A stretch of DNA of 33,913 nucleotides from Methanomassiliicoccaceae archaeon UBA480 (lineage in GTDB: Archaea > Thermoplasmatota > Thermoplasmata > Methanomassiliicoccales > Methanomethylophilaceae), in assembly GCA_002506425.1 (NCBI GenBank), contig DAXO01000088.1:1-33913 (forward strand), in the 5' to 3' direction. Below the pieces are notes generated by a model. That model did no database searches. It was not told the origin of the DNA and saw only the letters and a program-made list of their open reading frames with translations. Positions 8,053-15,407 of the stretch are shown in pieces. Position 1 is the first letter of the stretch; each line of letters begins with the position of its first letter. Made by a program: the position numbers and the translations under genes.

Positions 8053-8508
8053 TCACTCGTAGATCCATGCGTCCGAGGTCCTCTCGTAGGAAACGAGCTC
8101 CTCGGGCTTGAAGAAGATGGAGATCTCCCTCTTGGCGGACTCGACGGAATCGGATCCGTGGATGATGTTCATTCCGGTGACCATCGCGTAATCGCCGCGG
8201 ATGGTTCCGGGAGCGGAGTCGGCAGGGTTGGTCTTGCCCATCATTCCCCTGCAGACGGAGACCGCGTTCTCTCCCTCGAGGACCATCGCAAGGACGGGTC
8301 CGGAGGTGATGTACGTGATCAGGGAGGTGAAGAAGGGCTTCCCCTTGTGCTCGCCGTAGTGGTTCTCGGCGACCTCCTTGGAGATCGTCATCATCTTCAT
8401 TCCGACGATCTTGAGGCCTTTCTTCTCGAAGCGGGACACGATCTCCCCGCAGAGTCCGCGCTGGACTCCGTCGGGCTTGACCATGAGGTACGTCTGCTCC
8501 ATCGCCAT
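8053..8508 (-). CDS. ndk: Nucleoside diphosphate kinase
   Basis: Transfers the gamma-phosphate between nucleoside triphosphates and diphosphates through a phosphohistidine. 151 aa, normal size. Visible: the N-terminal LMVKPDGVQRG motif and the catalytic His117 in NIIHGSDS. Start: ATG at 8508, with GGAGTGA overlapping the L24e stop codon at a good distance; the second ATG at 8502 is possible. Co-transcribed with L24e (5-nt gap). Confidence 0.97.
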   Translation of the reverse strand: MAMEQTYLMVKPDGVQRGLCGEIVSRFEKKGLKIVGMKMMTISKEVAENHYGEHKGKPFFTSLITYITSGPVLAMVLEGENAVSVCRGMMGKTNPADSAPGTIRGDYAMVTGMNIIHGSDSVESAKREISIFFKPEELVSYERTSDAWIYE

Positions 8509-8513
8509 GCCAA

Positions 8514-8747
8514 TCACTCCGACTTCTCGGCGGATTTCTCCATGGCCTTGAGCTTGGTAGCCTTCTCCTCGTGGGCCTTCTCGGTCCAGAGGGTGGTCCT
8601 GGCGACCCTCTTCAGCTCGACCATGTTCTTGTAGCACTTGTTGCTCTCGAAGAACAGGATGGTCCCGTCCTTCTTGACGTACATCTTCCCGGTTCCGGGC
8701 TCGATGGAGGCTCCGCAGAAGGAGCATTTCCTGGTGGTGTCTACCAT
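8514..8747 (-). CDS. rpl24e: Large ribosomal subunit protein eL24 (L24e)
   Basis: 77-aa zinc-binding ribosomal protein. It has the CSFCG pair near the N-terminus and the SNKCYKN segment later; the fourth ligand of the usual C4 site is not obvious. The ATG at 8747 is preceded by GAGGTGA, which overlaps the stop codon of S28e. The C-terminal third is Lys/Glu/Ala-rich. Confidence 0.95.
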   Translation of the reverse strand: MVDTTRKCSFCGASIEPGTGKMYVKKDGTILFFESNKCYKNMVELKRVARTTLWTEKAHEEKATKLKAMEKSAEKSE

Positions 8748-8752
8748 CTGAA

Positions 8753-8965
8753 TCACCTCATGCCCAGTTTCCTGGCTTCTCTGGACGTCTCCCTCAGCAT
8801 GAGGATGTCGCCCATCCTGACAGGACCCATGATGTTCCTGGTGATGATCCTGCCCTTGTCGCGACCATCGAGGACACGGACCTTGACCTGGGTTGCCTCC
8901 CCGGTCATTCCGGTCCTGCCGATGACCTCGACGACCTCGGCGGGTATGCTGTCGGTGTCTACCAT
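8753..8965 (-). CDS. rps28e: Small ribosomal subunit protein eS28 (S28e)
   Basis: 70 aa with the conserved VIGRTGMTGEATQVKVR opening and the C-terminal LRETSREARKL motif. Lies 11 nt after L7Ae, and AAGGTGAG before the ATG acts as its ribosome binding site. Confidence 0.96.
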   Translation of the reverse strand: MVDTDSIPAEVVEVIGRTGMTGEATQVKVRVLDGRDKGRIITRNIMGPVRMGDILMLRETSREARKLGMR

Positions 8966-8976
8966 TCAGCTCACCT

Positions 8977-9342
8977 TCAGCCTTTCAGGGTCTTGACTGC
9001 CTGAGCGATCTCGTCGCAGAGGGCCTTTCCCTTTCCGACATCCATGATTGCGATGGAAGCGGTGGGCTTGTCGAGGCCGATGGCGGCACCGAGCTCGGTC
9101 TTGCTGGGAACGTAGACGTAGGGGACGTTCCTCTCGTCGCAGAGAGCGGGCATGTGGGCCAGGATCTCAGGGGGCTCGACATCGGTGGCCATGATGACGA
9201 TGGCGGCGTTGCCGCGCTCGACGACCTTGGTAACCTCGTTGGTTCCCTTCTTGATCTTGCCGCCGTCCCTTGCCATCTCGGCGAGGGAGTAGGCTTTGTC
9301 GGAAATCTCCTTGGGCGTCTCGAATTTCACGTATACGGACAT
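8977..9342 (-). CDS. rpl7ae: Large ribosomal subunit protein L7Ae
   Basis: 121-aa kink-turn RNA-binding protein. In archaea it is a ribosomal protein and also the core protein of box C/D and H/ACA RNPs and of RNase P. Conserved segments: KKGTNEVTKVVERG (RNA contact) and ATDVEPPEILAHMPALCDE. The ATG at 9342 is chosen because GAGGTAA lies just before it and the conserved N-terminus begins there; the frame upstream is leader. First gene of the unit that runs through aIF5B. The leader carries a hairpin next to the ribosome binding site. Confidence 0.95.
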   Translation of the reverse strand: MSVYVKFETPKEISDKAYSLAEMARDGGKIKKGTNEVTKVVERGNAAIVIMATDVEPPEILAHMPALCDERNVPYVYVPSKTELGAAIGLDKPTASIAIMDVGKGKALCDEIAQAVKTLKG

Positions 9343-9359
9343 TTCAATTACCTCTTTCC

Positions 9360-9375
9360 GGTGCTCAAAGGCACC
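9360..9375 (-). promoter_or_regulatory. Hairpin in the L7Ae leader
   Basis: GGTGC and GCACC form a 5-bp stem with a 6-nt loop immediately upstream of the GAGGTAA ribosome binding site. On the mRNA, an AUGAUGA stretch (box-C-like) lies directly 5' of the stem. L7Ae autoregulation through a leader kink-turn is known in archaea; a proper kink-turn is not demonstrated here. Confidence 0.35.
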
Positions 9376-9421
9376 TTCATCATTCATCGGCTCTGAAGAG
9401 CATCTCGGACTAACTGGTGCT

Positions 9422-9430
9422 CTTATTTAA
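9422..9430 (-). promoter_or_regulatory. TATA box of the L7Ae operon
   Basis: TTAAATAAG on the minus strand. It overlaps the stop codon (9423-9425) of the upstream glycosyltransferase gene and predicts an L7Ae leader of about 50-60 nt. Confidence 0.5.
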
Positions 9431-10724
9431 CCATGACGACACGGGCGGTTCCAGCCTTCTCCGGAGTCTCCGGAGGGACCACGATGGCCCTTACGACAAG
9501 GATGAGCATAGCCAAGACGACCAGATTGCGGATCGCGAGAACCGCCATCCCCAAATCATCGATATTGACTCCTCCGCCCAGGTATCCCACATTGTAGGCG
9601 AAATTGATCTGGGTGAGAACAAGGGATGCGGTCGTCAGAGCGAGGATCCTCCTGCCGAACGACTCCTCGCAGAGCAGCGTCGCGCATACGACCGGTCCGA
9701 TTATCCAGATCATGTACTGCGACGAGAAGACCTTGTTCACCACGAGGAACACCAGCATGCACCCGAGACATGCGAGCGATAGAAGGCGCAGATCACAGCT
9801 GCCGCCTTCGCGACGGCAGATCCACGCGTATGCCAGCCAGACGGCTGCCACCGCGATTACCAGGAGCGGCAGGAGGAACGATGCGACCTCGTCCGGGAGC
9901 GGCCCCCTCAGATTATCGGAGAGGAAGCTGCCCTCGGCGGTGGACGGCTGGATCCACACTTCGGTGAGTCCGAGCATCGACAGAAGGTACACGGCCGACG
10001 CCGCGAACGACTCGATCTGGAGGGGTCTGTATCCGTTGTACCCCAGGAAGTTCGTCAGGGCATTCGGTTCGAGCACCAGGCACACCGCCATGACCGCGAC
10101 GCCTGTGAGGATGAAGACCACGAAGCCTTCGGCGGCCTCCCTGGCGCGGCCTCCGTTCATCAGATACACTATGTACAGAGGAAGGAGTATCGCGGGATAG
10201 ACCTTGAGAAGGGTTCCCATGGCCAGCAGCGAGAAGGCCCATGCATACCTCTTCTCGACAAGCATCAGGAAAGACGCCAGTGTGAAGACCATGACGATCA
10301 TGTCGAAGCGATCCAGGACGAACTCCAGCATCAGCAATGTCATGACCGCATATGCCAGCATCGCCTTCCTGCGGCTGCATTCCAGCCTCTCCGCGAGCCT
10401 GCTCGTCAGCAGGAGGCCTATGACCATGAAGACGAACATCTGCGCAACGTAGGCCGCCTCGTAGCCCCAGGGGGTTGATCCGAACACGCGCGGAATCGCG
10501 ATGAACACCAGGATCAGCGGAGGATACTCCGTGACAGGGAAGACTCCGGAGAATATCGTCTCCGCGTTGGCGAACCTGTCGCGGATGACTTCCGTCTCGA
10601 TGTCCAGACAGCGCACGGACAGCAGGTACCCGACGCAGGCAATGAAGAATAGTATGATTATGACCGTGCGCGTGCGCCTGTCGCCGTCTCCCCAGAGGGC
10701 CTCCCGGAGGACGTCAGGAGTCAT
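9423..10724 (-). CDS. GT87-type polytopic membrane glycosyltransferase
   Basis: 433-aa protein with about ten predicted membrane segments. Family features (GT-C fold, GT87/DUF2029): an acidic outer loop after the first membrane helix, the EYPP motif (VTEYPPLIL), and FVLDRFDMIVM followed by an LLKVYPAILLPLY helix. Such enzymes move mannose or a related sugar from a polyprenyl-phosphate donor to a lipid or glycan on the outer face; the substrate here is unknown. The ATG at 10724 follows GGTGG and overlaps the upstream gene by 11 nt, so it is the third gene of a coupled membrane operon. Confidence 0.8.
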   Translation of the reverse strand: MTPDVLREALWGDGDRRTRTVIIILFFIACVGYLLSVRCLDIETEVIRDRFANAETIFSGVFPVTEYPPLILVFIAIPRVFGSTPWGYEAAYVAQMFVFMVIGLLLTSRLAERLECSRRKAMLAYAVMTLLMLEFVLDRFDMIVMVFTLASFLMLVEKRYAWAFSLLAMGTLLKVYPAILLPLYIVYLMNGGRAREAAEGFVVFILTGVAVMAVCLVLEPNALTNFLGYNGYRPLQIESFAASAVYLLSMLGLTEVWIQPSTAEGSFLSDNLRGPLPDEVASFLLPLLVIAVAAVWLAYAWICRREGGSCDLRLLSLACLGCMLVFLVVNKVFSSQYMIWIIGPVVCATLLCEESFGRRILALTTASLVLTQINFAYNVGYLGGGVNIDDLGMAVLAIRNLVVLAMLILVVRAIVVPPETPEKAGTARVVMVK

Positions 10725-11412
10725 CACTTCCACCTTCTATCTCGAAAGCATCCCTTCCGAACCTTATATCCGATACGAGATCCTCCGCACTGTGCTTACC
10801 GAGATAGTAGTATGCGCAGAAGGTGACAATCATCACCCCTATCAGGTCCGCAGTCAGATCGCCCATGGTATCGTTCGCTCCGTAGACCATGTACGAATCG
10901 CCTCCGGCGAAGTCTGCGAATCCCTCCATCATCTCCCATATGCCTCCGAAGCTCAGTGCGACGAGGAACAGCATCACAGCCATCCCGGCTCTGTTGCCGA
11001 ACGTCACATGAGGAGGAGACTTGCACTCGATGATGCAGAGGGCGATGAAGACTATCATCGATACTATGGTCGATGATATGACATGCCCCATGTCGCCCCA
11101 CCAGCTGACGTTCATGTAGAGGCCCACGTTGAGCGACAGGACGTAGAAGTACATGTTCCCGTAGATGACCGCCAGGATCGCCGGCGGCAGGGACACGAGA
11201 TTCATAAGCCTAAGCGCCGGCAGGATCATGGAGACGAGAGCCCATGCGAAGCACGTCATCTCCAGATAGATGGCCGGATGCCCTGCGGCTATACCAGGCA
11301 TCACGCCGATGAATGAGAACACCGACAGGAACAGGAACGATGCGGGGCACCCTACAAGCATGGCCCAGGCCATGCGGCGCTCCTTCCTGTCCTCCTCCGC
11401 CGTGAGCGTCAT
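10714..11412 (-). CDS. Multi-pass membrane protein, weakly YjdF/DUF2238-like
   Basis: 232 aa with about seven hydrophobic segments. The second half shows a pattern of charged residues in membrane context (GGIWEMMEGFADF, then NDTMGDLTADLIGV) that recalls the E..E and GD...D pattern of DUF2238 (YjdF) proteins; this is a weak resemblance, not a confident assignment. The ATG at 11412 overlaps the upstream stop (ATGA), with GGGGAG before it. The C-terminal tail is cytoplasm-like and acidic. It probably works with the neighbouring membrane protein and glycosyltransferase in surface-glycan assembly (inference from the operon). Confidence 0.6.
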   Translation of the reverse strand: MTLTAEEDRKERRMAWAMLVGCPASFLFLSVFSFIGVMPGIAAGHPAIYLEMTCFAWALVSMILPALRLMNLVSLPPAILAVIYGNMYFYVLSLNVGLYMNVSWWGDMGHVISSTIVSMIVFIALCIIECKSPPHVTFGNRAGMAVMLFLVALSFGGIWEMMEGFADFAGGDSYMVYGANDTMGDLTADLIGVMIVTFCAYYYLGKHSAEDLVSDIRFGRDAFEIEGGSDDS

Positions 11413-12002
11413 AGGGCACACTCCCCGCTCTCGTTGATGATGACCCTGTGCTTCCTCATGAGCGACGAGCCGATGTAGGAGAACACGAGCATCACCAGTG
11501 CGGTCATCAGGAAGTGGTAGAGGATGTATCCGTTGTCGGTCATCCAGTTGTCCGCTCCCTCGAACACATACTCGAGGACGAATCCCGGAACCTCCATGCC
11601 CATCCCTATGAACGGGCTGAGGCCCCTCACGACGGCCCAGTTGTAAGATGCTCCCGAGACCGACGCGATGACCGTGTAGGCGGAGAACGTCAACGGGACG
11701 ACGGGGATGGTATGGACCAGCCCTATGAGGACGAACCAGAACGTCGTCGGATGTCCGCCCTCGCTGAAATTTCCCTGGCTCAGAACCGTGACCGACAGGA
11801 CCGTGCAGATGAGCGCCATCGCCGCGGCCACCATGATGTACTTGTTGGTCTTGGCGGAGCAGCGCTTCGACGCCACGGTTCCGAACACCAGTGCGAACAG
11901 CGATACAACTGCCATTATCCCTTCGTAGTAGAAGTACGCCACGATGAGCGAAACGACGGCCAGCATTGCGCTAGCTATGGCGACGATCCTGCCTCCGTTC
12001 AT
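11409..12002 (-). CDS. Membrane protein of unknown function
   Basis: 197 aa, about six hydrophobic segments, no family recognised. The N-terminus is MNGGRIVAIAS leading straight into a membrane helix, and the C-terminus is a short charged tail after FSYIGSSLMRKH. The ATG at 12002 is chosen because a TATA box lies 22-29 bp upstream; the longer frame has no promoter support and overlaps the divergent gene. First gene of the three-gene membrane operon that ends with the GT87-type transferase. Confidence 0.65.
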   Translation of the reverse strand: MNGGRIVAIASAMLAVVSLIVAYFYYEGIMAVVSLFALVFGTVASKRCSAKTNKYIMVAAAMALICTVLSVTVLSQGNFSEGGHPTTFWFVLIGLVHTIPVVPLTFSAYTVIASVSGASYNWAVVRGLSPFIGMGMEVPGFVLEYVFEGADNWMTDNGYILYHFLMTALVMLVFSYIGSSLMRKHRVIINESGECAL

Positions 12003-12023
12003 GCTGATATGACTTTCATTCGG

Positions 12024-12031
12024 TTTATAAT
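12024..12031 (-). promoter_or_regulatory. TATA box of the membrane operon
   Basis: ATTATAAA on the minus strand, 22-29 bp before the ATG at 12002. Predicts a leaderless transcript. Confidence 0.55.
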
Positions 12032-12089
12032 GGTATTGGAAAACCATCCAGGCTCTCCATGCCAACTTCGGAAGAGGAAGGGCGAACCC

Positions 12090-12097
12090 ATTATCTA
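12090..12097 (+). promoter_or_regulatory. TATA-like box of the endonuclease-IV-like gene
   Basis: ATTATCTA lies 24-31 bp before the ATG at 12121. It is divergent from the membrane operon promoter about 60 bp away. Confidence 0.45.
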
Positions 12098-12120
12098 CCA
12101 TATCAGGATTAGCGGACCAT

Positions 12121-13161
12121 ATGATAAGGTTCGGTCCTGCTGGAATACCCCTGTCCTGCAAGGGACGCACGCTGAAGGACGGCATAGAGGATGTCCACAA
12201 TCTCAGTCTGAGCGCATTGGAGATTCAGATGGTTCGCGCCGGCGTCTTCCCGAGGCCTCCGGAGGACGAGGAGATCGGCCTTACAATCAACGACATCACG
12301 GAGGACTTCGTGGTCGAGATTCTGAGGGACGGGGATCCCATAGACGACCCTTCGGAACCCATCGAAGAGGACGACGATCTTCTCATGATGCCCTCGCCCG
12401 TTTCGAAGACGTTCGGCGAACTAGGCTACATCGGCCATATGGCGAAGAGGCTCGACGTCAACCTGTCCATCCACACTCCCTACTACATGGACCTGGGCGG
12501 AGACGACGATCTCACGTATTCCTGCATGGACAGCATCAGGTACGCGGGCCTGATCATGAACGCCCTCGACGGAGACATCGTCGTCACCAGCCTCGGGATA
12601 TACGAGGAAGGGCGCGACAGGGACGTTGTGGACGAGAACATATACAATAATATAGGCGCCATCGTCGACTGGTGGAAGGGATGCGGCCTCAAACCCAGGC
12701 TGGGGATCGAGATCACCGGACAGGAGGATGTCTTCGGCTCCCTCGAGCAGGTCCTGAACATCTGCGACGACATCGACGGTCTCACACCGGTCATCAACTT
12801 CTCGCACCACCACTCCCGCACGAACGGAAGTCTCCTCGAGGCCGACGATTTCCTAGACCTCATGGAACAAGTCGCACCGCATTGCAAGGGCAACCTCCAC
12901 ACAGCATTCGCGGGCGTGGAGTATGCGGATGGCAACGAGAAGAGGCTCACGCCGATAAAGAAGGGAGATCTGAAATTCGAGCCGCTCGCCGAAGCCCTGT
13001 CCGAGATGAAGCCGGATTGCACCATCATATCGACTTCTCCTCTTCTGGAGCACGACGCCATGTACATGAGGATCATCATGGAGAGGATCCTCACCAAGAA
13101 GGCCGCCCGCGACCTCAGAGAGAAGAGGAAGGCGGAGCTCGCGCCTGCGTCCGGTGAGTGA
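12121..13161 (+). CDS. Endonuclease-IV-like (AP endonuclease 2 superfamily) TIM-barrel protein
   Basis: 346 aa. The opening RFGPAGIPLSCKGRTLKDGIE is characteristic of an archaeal branch of the AP endonuclease 2/xylose-isomerase-like barrels. Likely metal-site elements: IHTPYYM (His of the VHAPY-like motif), LGIEITGQ (Glu), NFSHHHSR (His) and NLHTAFAGVEY (His). They could support abasic-site cleavage or a sugar-isomerase-like reaction; which one cannot be told from sequence. An acidic stretch (PIEEDDDLL) lies at about 80-90. Leaderless start at 12121. Its 3' end overlaps the next gene by 8 nt, which couples it to the hexuloisomerase and slightly favours a role in sugar metabolism. Confidence 0.75.
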   Translation: MIRFGPAGIPLSCKGRTLKDGIEDVHNLSLSALEIQMVRAGVFPRPPEDEEIGLTINDITEDFVVEILRDGDPIDDPSEPIEEDDDLLMMPSPVSKTFGELGYIGHMAKRLDVNLSIHTPYYMDLGGDDDLTYSCMDSIRYAGLIMNALDGDIVVTSLGIYEEGRDRDVVDENIYNNIGAIVDWWKGCGLKPRLGIEITGQEDVFGSLEQVLNICDDIDGLTPVINFSHHHSRTNGSLLEADDFLDLMEQVAPHCKGNLHTAFAGVEYADGNEKRLTPIKKGDLKFEPLAEALSEMKPDCTIISTSPLLEHDAMYMRIIMERILTKKAARDLREKRKAELAPASGE

Positions 13162-13699
13162 TTTGAAGGCCATCGACGGCATCTTGGCGAACTGCAAGAT
13201 CGCCGTCGAATCGGTCGATCCTGCCTCGAGAGGGGCCCTGGTCGACGGAATCCTCGACTGCCGCAAGATCTTCATCTACGGCTCTGGGAGGTCTGGGCTG
13301 GCCGGACAGCTGTTCGCGGTCCGCCTGGTCCAGCTCGGCCTCGATGTCCATTTCGTCGGAGAGATGACGACTCCGATAATCGGGAAAGAGGACCTCACCA
13401 TCCTCATATCCTACACGGGCAAGACATCCTCCGTGGTCCAGACCGCTCGCATCGCGAAACGCATCGGATCAGAGGTCGTCTGCATAACTGGAACGGCGGA
13501 CAGTCCTCTGACCAATTCTTCTGACATCGCCATCGCCATGCGCATCCCTGACGACGAAAGCATACGCAGCGTCGCGCCTTTGGGTACTATCTTCGAAGAC
13601 TCCTCCATCCTGCTCTTCGATAGCATAATCAGCGAGATAATGGAGAGACGGGGGATAACGGAGGACGAGATGCGCCGCCGTCATGCAATCTGGGTCTGA
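13154..13699 (+). CDS. hxlB: 6-phospho-3-hexuloisomerase-like SIS-domain protein
   Basis: 181-aa single SIS domain. Members convert 3-hexulose-6-phosphate to fructose-6-phosphate. In archaea without a pentose phosphate pathway the reverse route supplies ribulose-5-phosphate. Visible: YGSGRSGLAG (about 42-51, phosphosugar-binding loop), SYTGKTSSVV, and the C-terminal EDEMRRRHAI motif typical of PHI proteins. The start is GTG at 13154, inside the end of the preceding gene. The partner synthase (hxlA) is not in the window. Confidence 0.85.
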   Translation: MSDLKAIDGILANCKIAVESVDPASRGALVDGILDCRKIFIYGSGRSGLAGQLFAVRLVQLGLDVHFVGEMTTPIIGKEDLTILISYTGKTSSVVQTARIAKRIGSEVVCITGTADSPLTNSSDIAIAMRIPDDESIRSVAPLGTIFEDSSILLFDSIISEIMERRGITEDEMRRRHAIWV

Positions 13700-13703
13700 C
13701 CAT

Positions 13704-14093
13704 TCATTCGGACATCAGCGCAGATGCCATCCTGCAGCCTTCCGAATCGACAAGGTATACGGCGAGCTCTCCGACATCCGGGTCGATGACCACGAGGGCC
13801 CCCTCTCCGAGTTCGGTCCTCACCTTCGACGCCATCGAATCGTCTGCTTCGGTTCCCTCCGAACGGAAGAACATGCCGACTTCGGCCCTGCCTGCTCCGG
13901 TGACATACCTATATTCCCCCTTGCCATCGGACTCAATGCGCCCGGAAAGCCCTCCGTGATCGGCCCGCTCTTCGACCGCATCGAGCAACGAGGCCATAGC
14001 CCCCGGAGCGAACAGGACGTCCGCACAAGTTCCCATCCTTCCTGACAAGAGGTTCCACCTTCGCGGACCCGCGACACGTATGCCGTATATCAT
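13704..14093 (-). CDS. Unknown protein with weak JAB/MPN-fold resemblance, lacking the metal site
   Basis: The coherent reading is about 129 aa from the ATG at 14093; the frame also has an ATG at 14138, and a TAG near 14157 blocks it upstream. The pattern is GVLFAPGAM-like strand, LLDAVEERADHGGLSGRI (like the E.GGLLG helix-strand of JAB proteins), EYRYVTGAG, and EGALVVIDPDVGELAVYLV near the end. The H-x-H...S...D metal motif of JAMM peptidases is absent. The start lies inside the frame of the ubiquitin-like ORF, one frame over, directly after its Gly-Gly codons (GGCGGA, which could also act as a weak ribosome binding site). Either an overlapping gene, or the second half of a frameshifted fusion. 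The JAB idea is tentative. Confidence 0.5.
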   Translation of the reverse strand: MIYGIRVAGPRRWNLLSGRMGTCADVLFAPGAMASLLDAVEERADHGGLSGRIESDGKGEYRYVTGAGRAEVGMFFRSEGTEADDSMASKVRTELGEGALVVIDPDVGELAVYLVDSEGCRMASALMSE

Positions 14094-14328
14094 TCCATCG
14101 GCTTCCGCCGAAAGGATCGGGCAGAAGCTCCACGACATCTCCGTCGCGAATGCTGCATCCTATGGTGGAATCCTGATTCAGTATCGAATAGCCATCCCTG
14201 AGGGCGACACCCATCACATCACCCCATGCATCCGAGGCCACGTCCACTATATCACGGAGTTTCTCATCCGGATCCAGGTCCACCTTCATCCTCGAGCCCA
14301 TCATACGATTGAACAAAGTGACGAACAT
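13933..14328 (-). CDS. Ubiquitin-like (beta-grasp) ORF ending in Gly-Gly at residue 75
   Basis: The frame is 131 codons, but only residues 1-75 (14328 to about 14104) look like protein. They start MFVTLFNR, have a strand-turn-strand (SRMKVDLDPDEKL), a helix (LRDIVDVASDAWGDV) and strands ending DGDVVELLPDPFGG. That is the length and plan of ubiquitin, including a terminal Gly-Gly, although the level of identity to any known family is low. After GG the frame becomes Arg/Cys-rich and looks like the shadow of the next ORF. GGGAG lies 7 nt before the ATG. Residues 76-131 are thus either an unusual tail or an artefact of a +1 shift into the downstream frame. Confidence 0.55.
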   Translation of the reverse strand: MFVTLFNRMMGSRMKVDLDPDEKLRDIVDVASDAWGDVMGVALRDGYSILNQDSTIGCSIRDGDVVELLPDPFGGSRWNDIRHTCRGSAKVEPLVRKDGNLCGRPVRSGGYGLVARCGRRAGRSRRAFRAH

Positions 14329-14393
14329 CTAGCTTCTCCCGCCTTTCGGCATTTCGAAGAGGAGATACGCCGTTGATAAGGAGCCCAGTTACG

Positions 14394-14404
14394 ATTTATC
14401 TATT
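14394..14404 (+). promoter_or_regulatory. TATA box of the zinc-ribbon membrane protein gene
   Basis: TTTATCTATTA lies 21-31 bp before the ATG at 14425. The same AT-rich stretch may serve the divergent ubiquitin-like gene, leaving it a longer leader. Confidence 0.5.
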
Positions 14405-14424
14405 AGCAAAGTTATACCTCGCGC

Positions 14425-14634
14425 ATGGTCGCCGGCCTGAGACTTCCTGAGCACTCGCATTGCATCTACTGCGGAGATCCCATCCCGTTCGGAGAGGAGT
14501 TCTGCAACGAGGAATGCAGGAAGAAGGAATCCGAACGCCGCAGATCGGAAAAAATGAAGGAATACCGCTTCTGGGGATCGGCCATCATCGTCATGGCCGT
14601 CGTCATAGCGGTCGGAGTGATTCTGAAAGTCTGA
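14425..14634 (+). CDS. DUF2116-type zinc-ribbon membrane protein
   Basis: 69 aa: an N-terminal zinc ribbon with C13-x2-C16 and C27-x3-C31 (HCIYCG, EEFCNEECRKKE), a very basic/acidic linker, and one C-terminal membrane helix (about 50-69). Small tail-anchored proteins of this type are widespread in Euryarchaeota; the function is unknown. Leaderless start. The last 32 nt overlap the 3' end of the convergent folP gene. Confidence 0.85.
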   Translation: MVAGLRLPEHSHCIYCGDPIPFGEEFCNEECRKKESERRRSEKMKEYRFWGSAIIVMAVVIAVGVILKV

Positions 14635-15406
14635 GGCGGGTCCTCGCCACATCGTGCACGCGGACGACATCCGCCCCGGATCTGGCTGCGGCCACTGCGG
14701 CCTCGGCAGAAGCTTCGTCGCGATCCATGCCCGGATACTTGACCGCCAGGAACCTCTTTCTCGAAGAAGCGGACAGTACGGGATATCCGTCAGAGAAGAA
14801 CGAACTGCTGTTCAATATCCTATAGTTCTCATCCGGATCCTTGCCGAATCCGATTCCCGGATCCAGGATGATACGGTTCCTGTCCATCCCCGCATCCAGG
14901 GCAGCCGAGGTGCGCTCCCTCAGAAATCCGCGTATGTCCTCCATGAAATCCCCTCCCATGGAGGAGGGCATCGTCCTCGGCATGCCGTTCATATGCATGA
15001 TAACGGCATAGACGCCCGTGGATGCGCAGAGCTGCACCATGCCGGGGCCCCTCAGGCCATTGACATCGTTCACTATGTCGGCACCCAGACCGATGCAGCG
15101 CTCCGCCACATCCGCCTTCATGGTGTCAACGGAGACGGGCACGTCGATCGAGGGGATCAGCTCCCTCAGGACCGGCTCCAATCTGGACAGCTCCTCTTCC
15201 GACGATACCGGAAGGGAATTCGGCCTTGTGGACTCTCCGCCTATGTCGATGATGTCGGCACCCTGGTCGACCATGTCGAACGCGTGACGGACGGCGGTGC
15301 GGACATCGTTCCATCTCCCTCCGTCGGAGAATGAATCGGGAGTGACATTGAGAATCCCCATGACGAGGGGAGGCCCCGAAGGGGGCCTCCTGAATGCGTT
15401 CTCCAA
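14603..15406 (-). CDS. folP: Dihydropteroate synthase family protein
   Basis: Joins a pterin pyrophosphate to an arylamine in folate or methanopterin synthesis. Signature motifs: MGILNVTPDSFSDGG, ADIIDIGGESTRPNS, IVNDVNGLRG, ILDPGIGFGKD and the C-terminal SSRKRF. In methanogens, pterin synthesis uses other arylamines, so the true substrate is uncertain. The TTG at 15406 gives 267 aa and sits 1 nt after the HdrD-like stop codon; the ATG at 15361 gives 252 aa beginning right at MGILNVT. A strong hairpin (15369-15390) lies between the two possible starts. Last gene of the larA operon. Confidence 0.9.
   Translation of the reverse strand: MENAFRRPPSGPPLVMGILNVTPDSFSDGGRWNDVRTAVRHAFDMVDQGADIIDIGGESTRPNSLPVSSEEELSRLEPVLRELIPSIDVPVSVDTMKADVAERCIGLGADIVNDVNGLRGPGMVQLCASTGVYAVIMHMNGMPRTMPSSMGGDFMEDIRGFLRERTSAALDAGMDRNRIILDPGIGFGKDPDENYRILNSSSFFSDGYPVLSASSRKRFLAVKYPGMDRDEASAEAAVAAARSGADVVRVHDVARTRLRLSESLRPL
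15369..15390 (-). promoter_or_regulatory. GC-rich 9-bp hairpin at the folP start
   Basis: GGAGGCCCC and GGGGCCTCC form a perfect stem with a 4-nt loop. On the mRNA the 5' arm holds the AGGAGG-like ribosome binding sequence closest to the ATG at 15361. It could block folP translation, or act as an attenuator between the HdrD-like gene and folP. It would be translated if the TTG start is used. Confidence 0.5.
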
Positions 15407-15407
15407 A

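Noticed and set aside
11448..12650. 400-codon plus-strand frame across the membrane genes and the endonuclease-IV-like gene
   Set aside because: Arg/His-rich, with no start signal, and it covers two real genes in other frames.
13704..14093. Active JAMM metallopeptidase
   Set aside because: No H-x-H or downstream S/D metal motif; only a weak fold-level resemblance remains.
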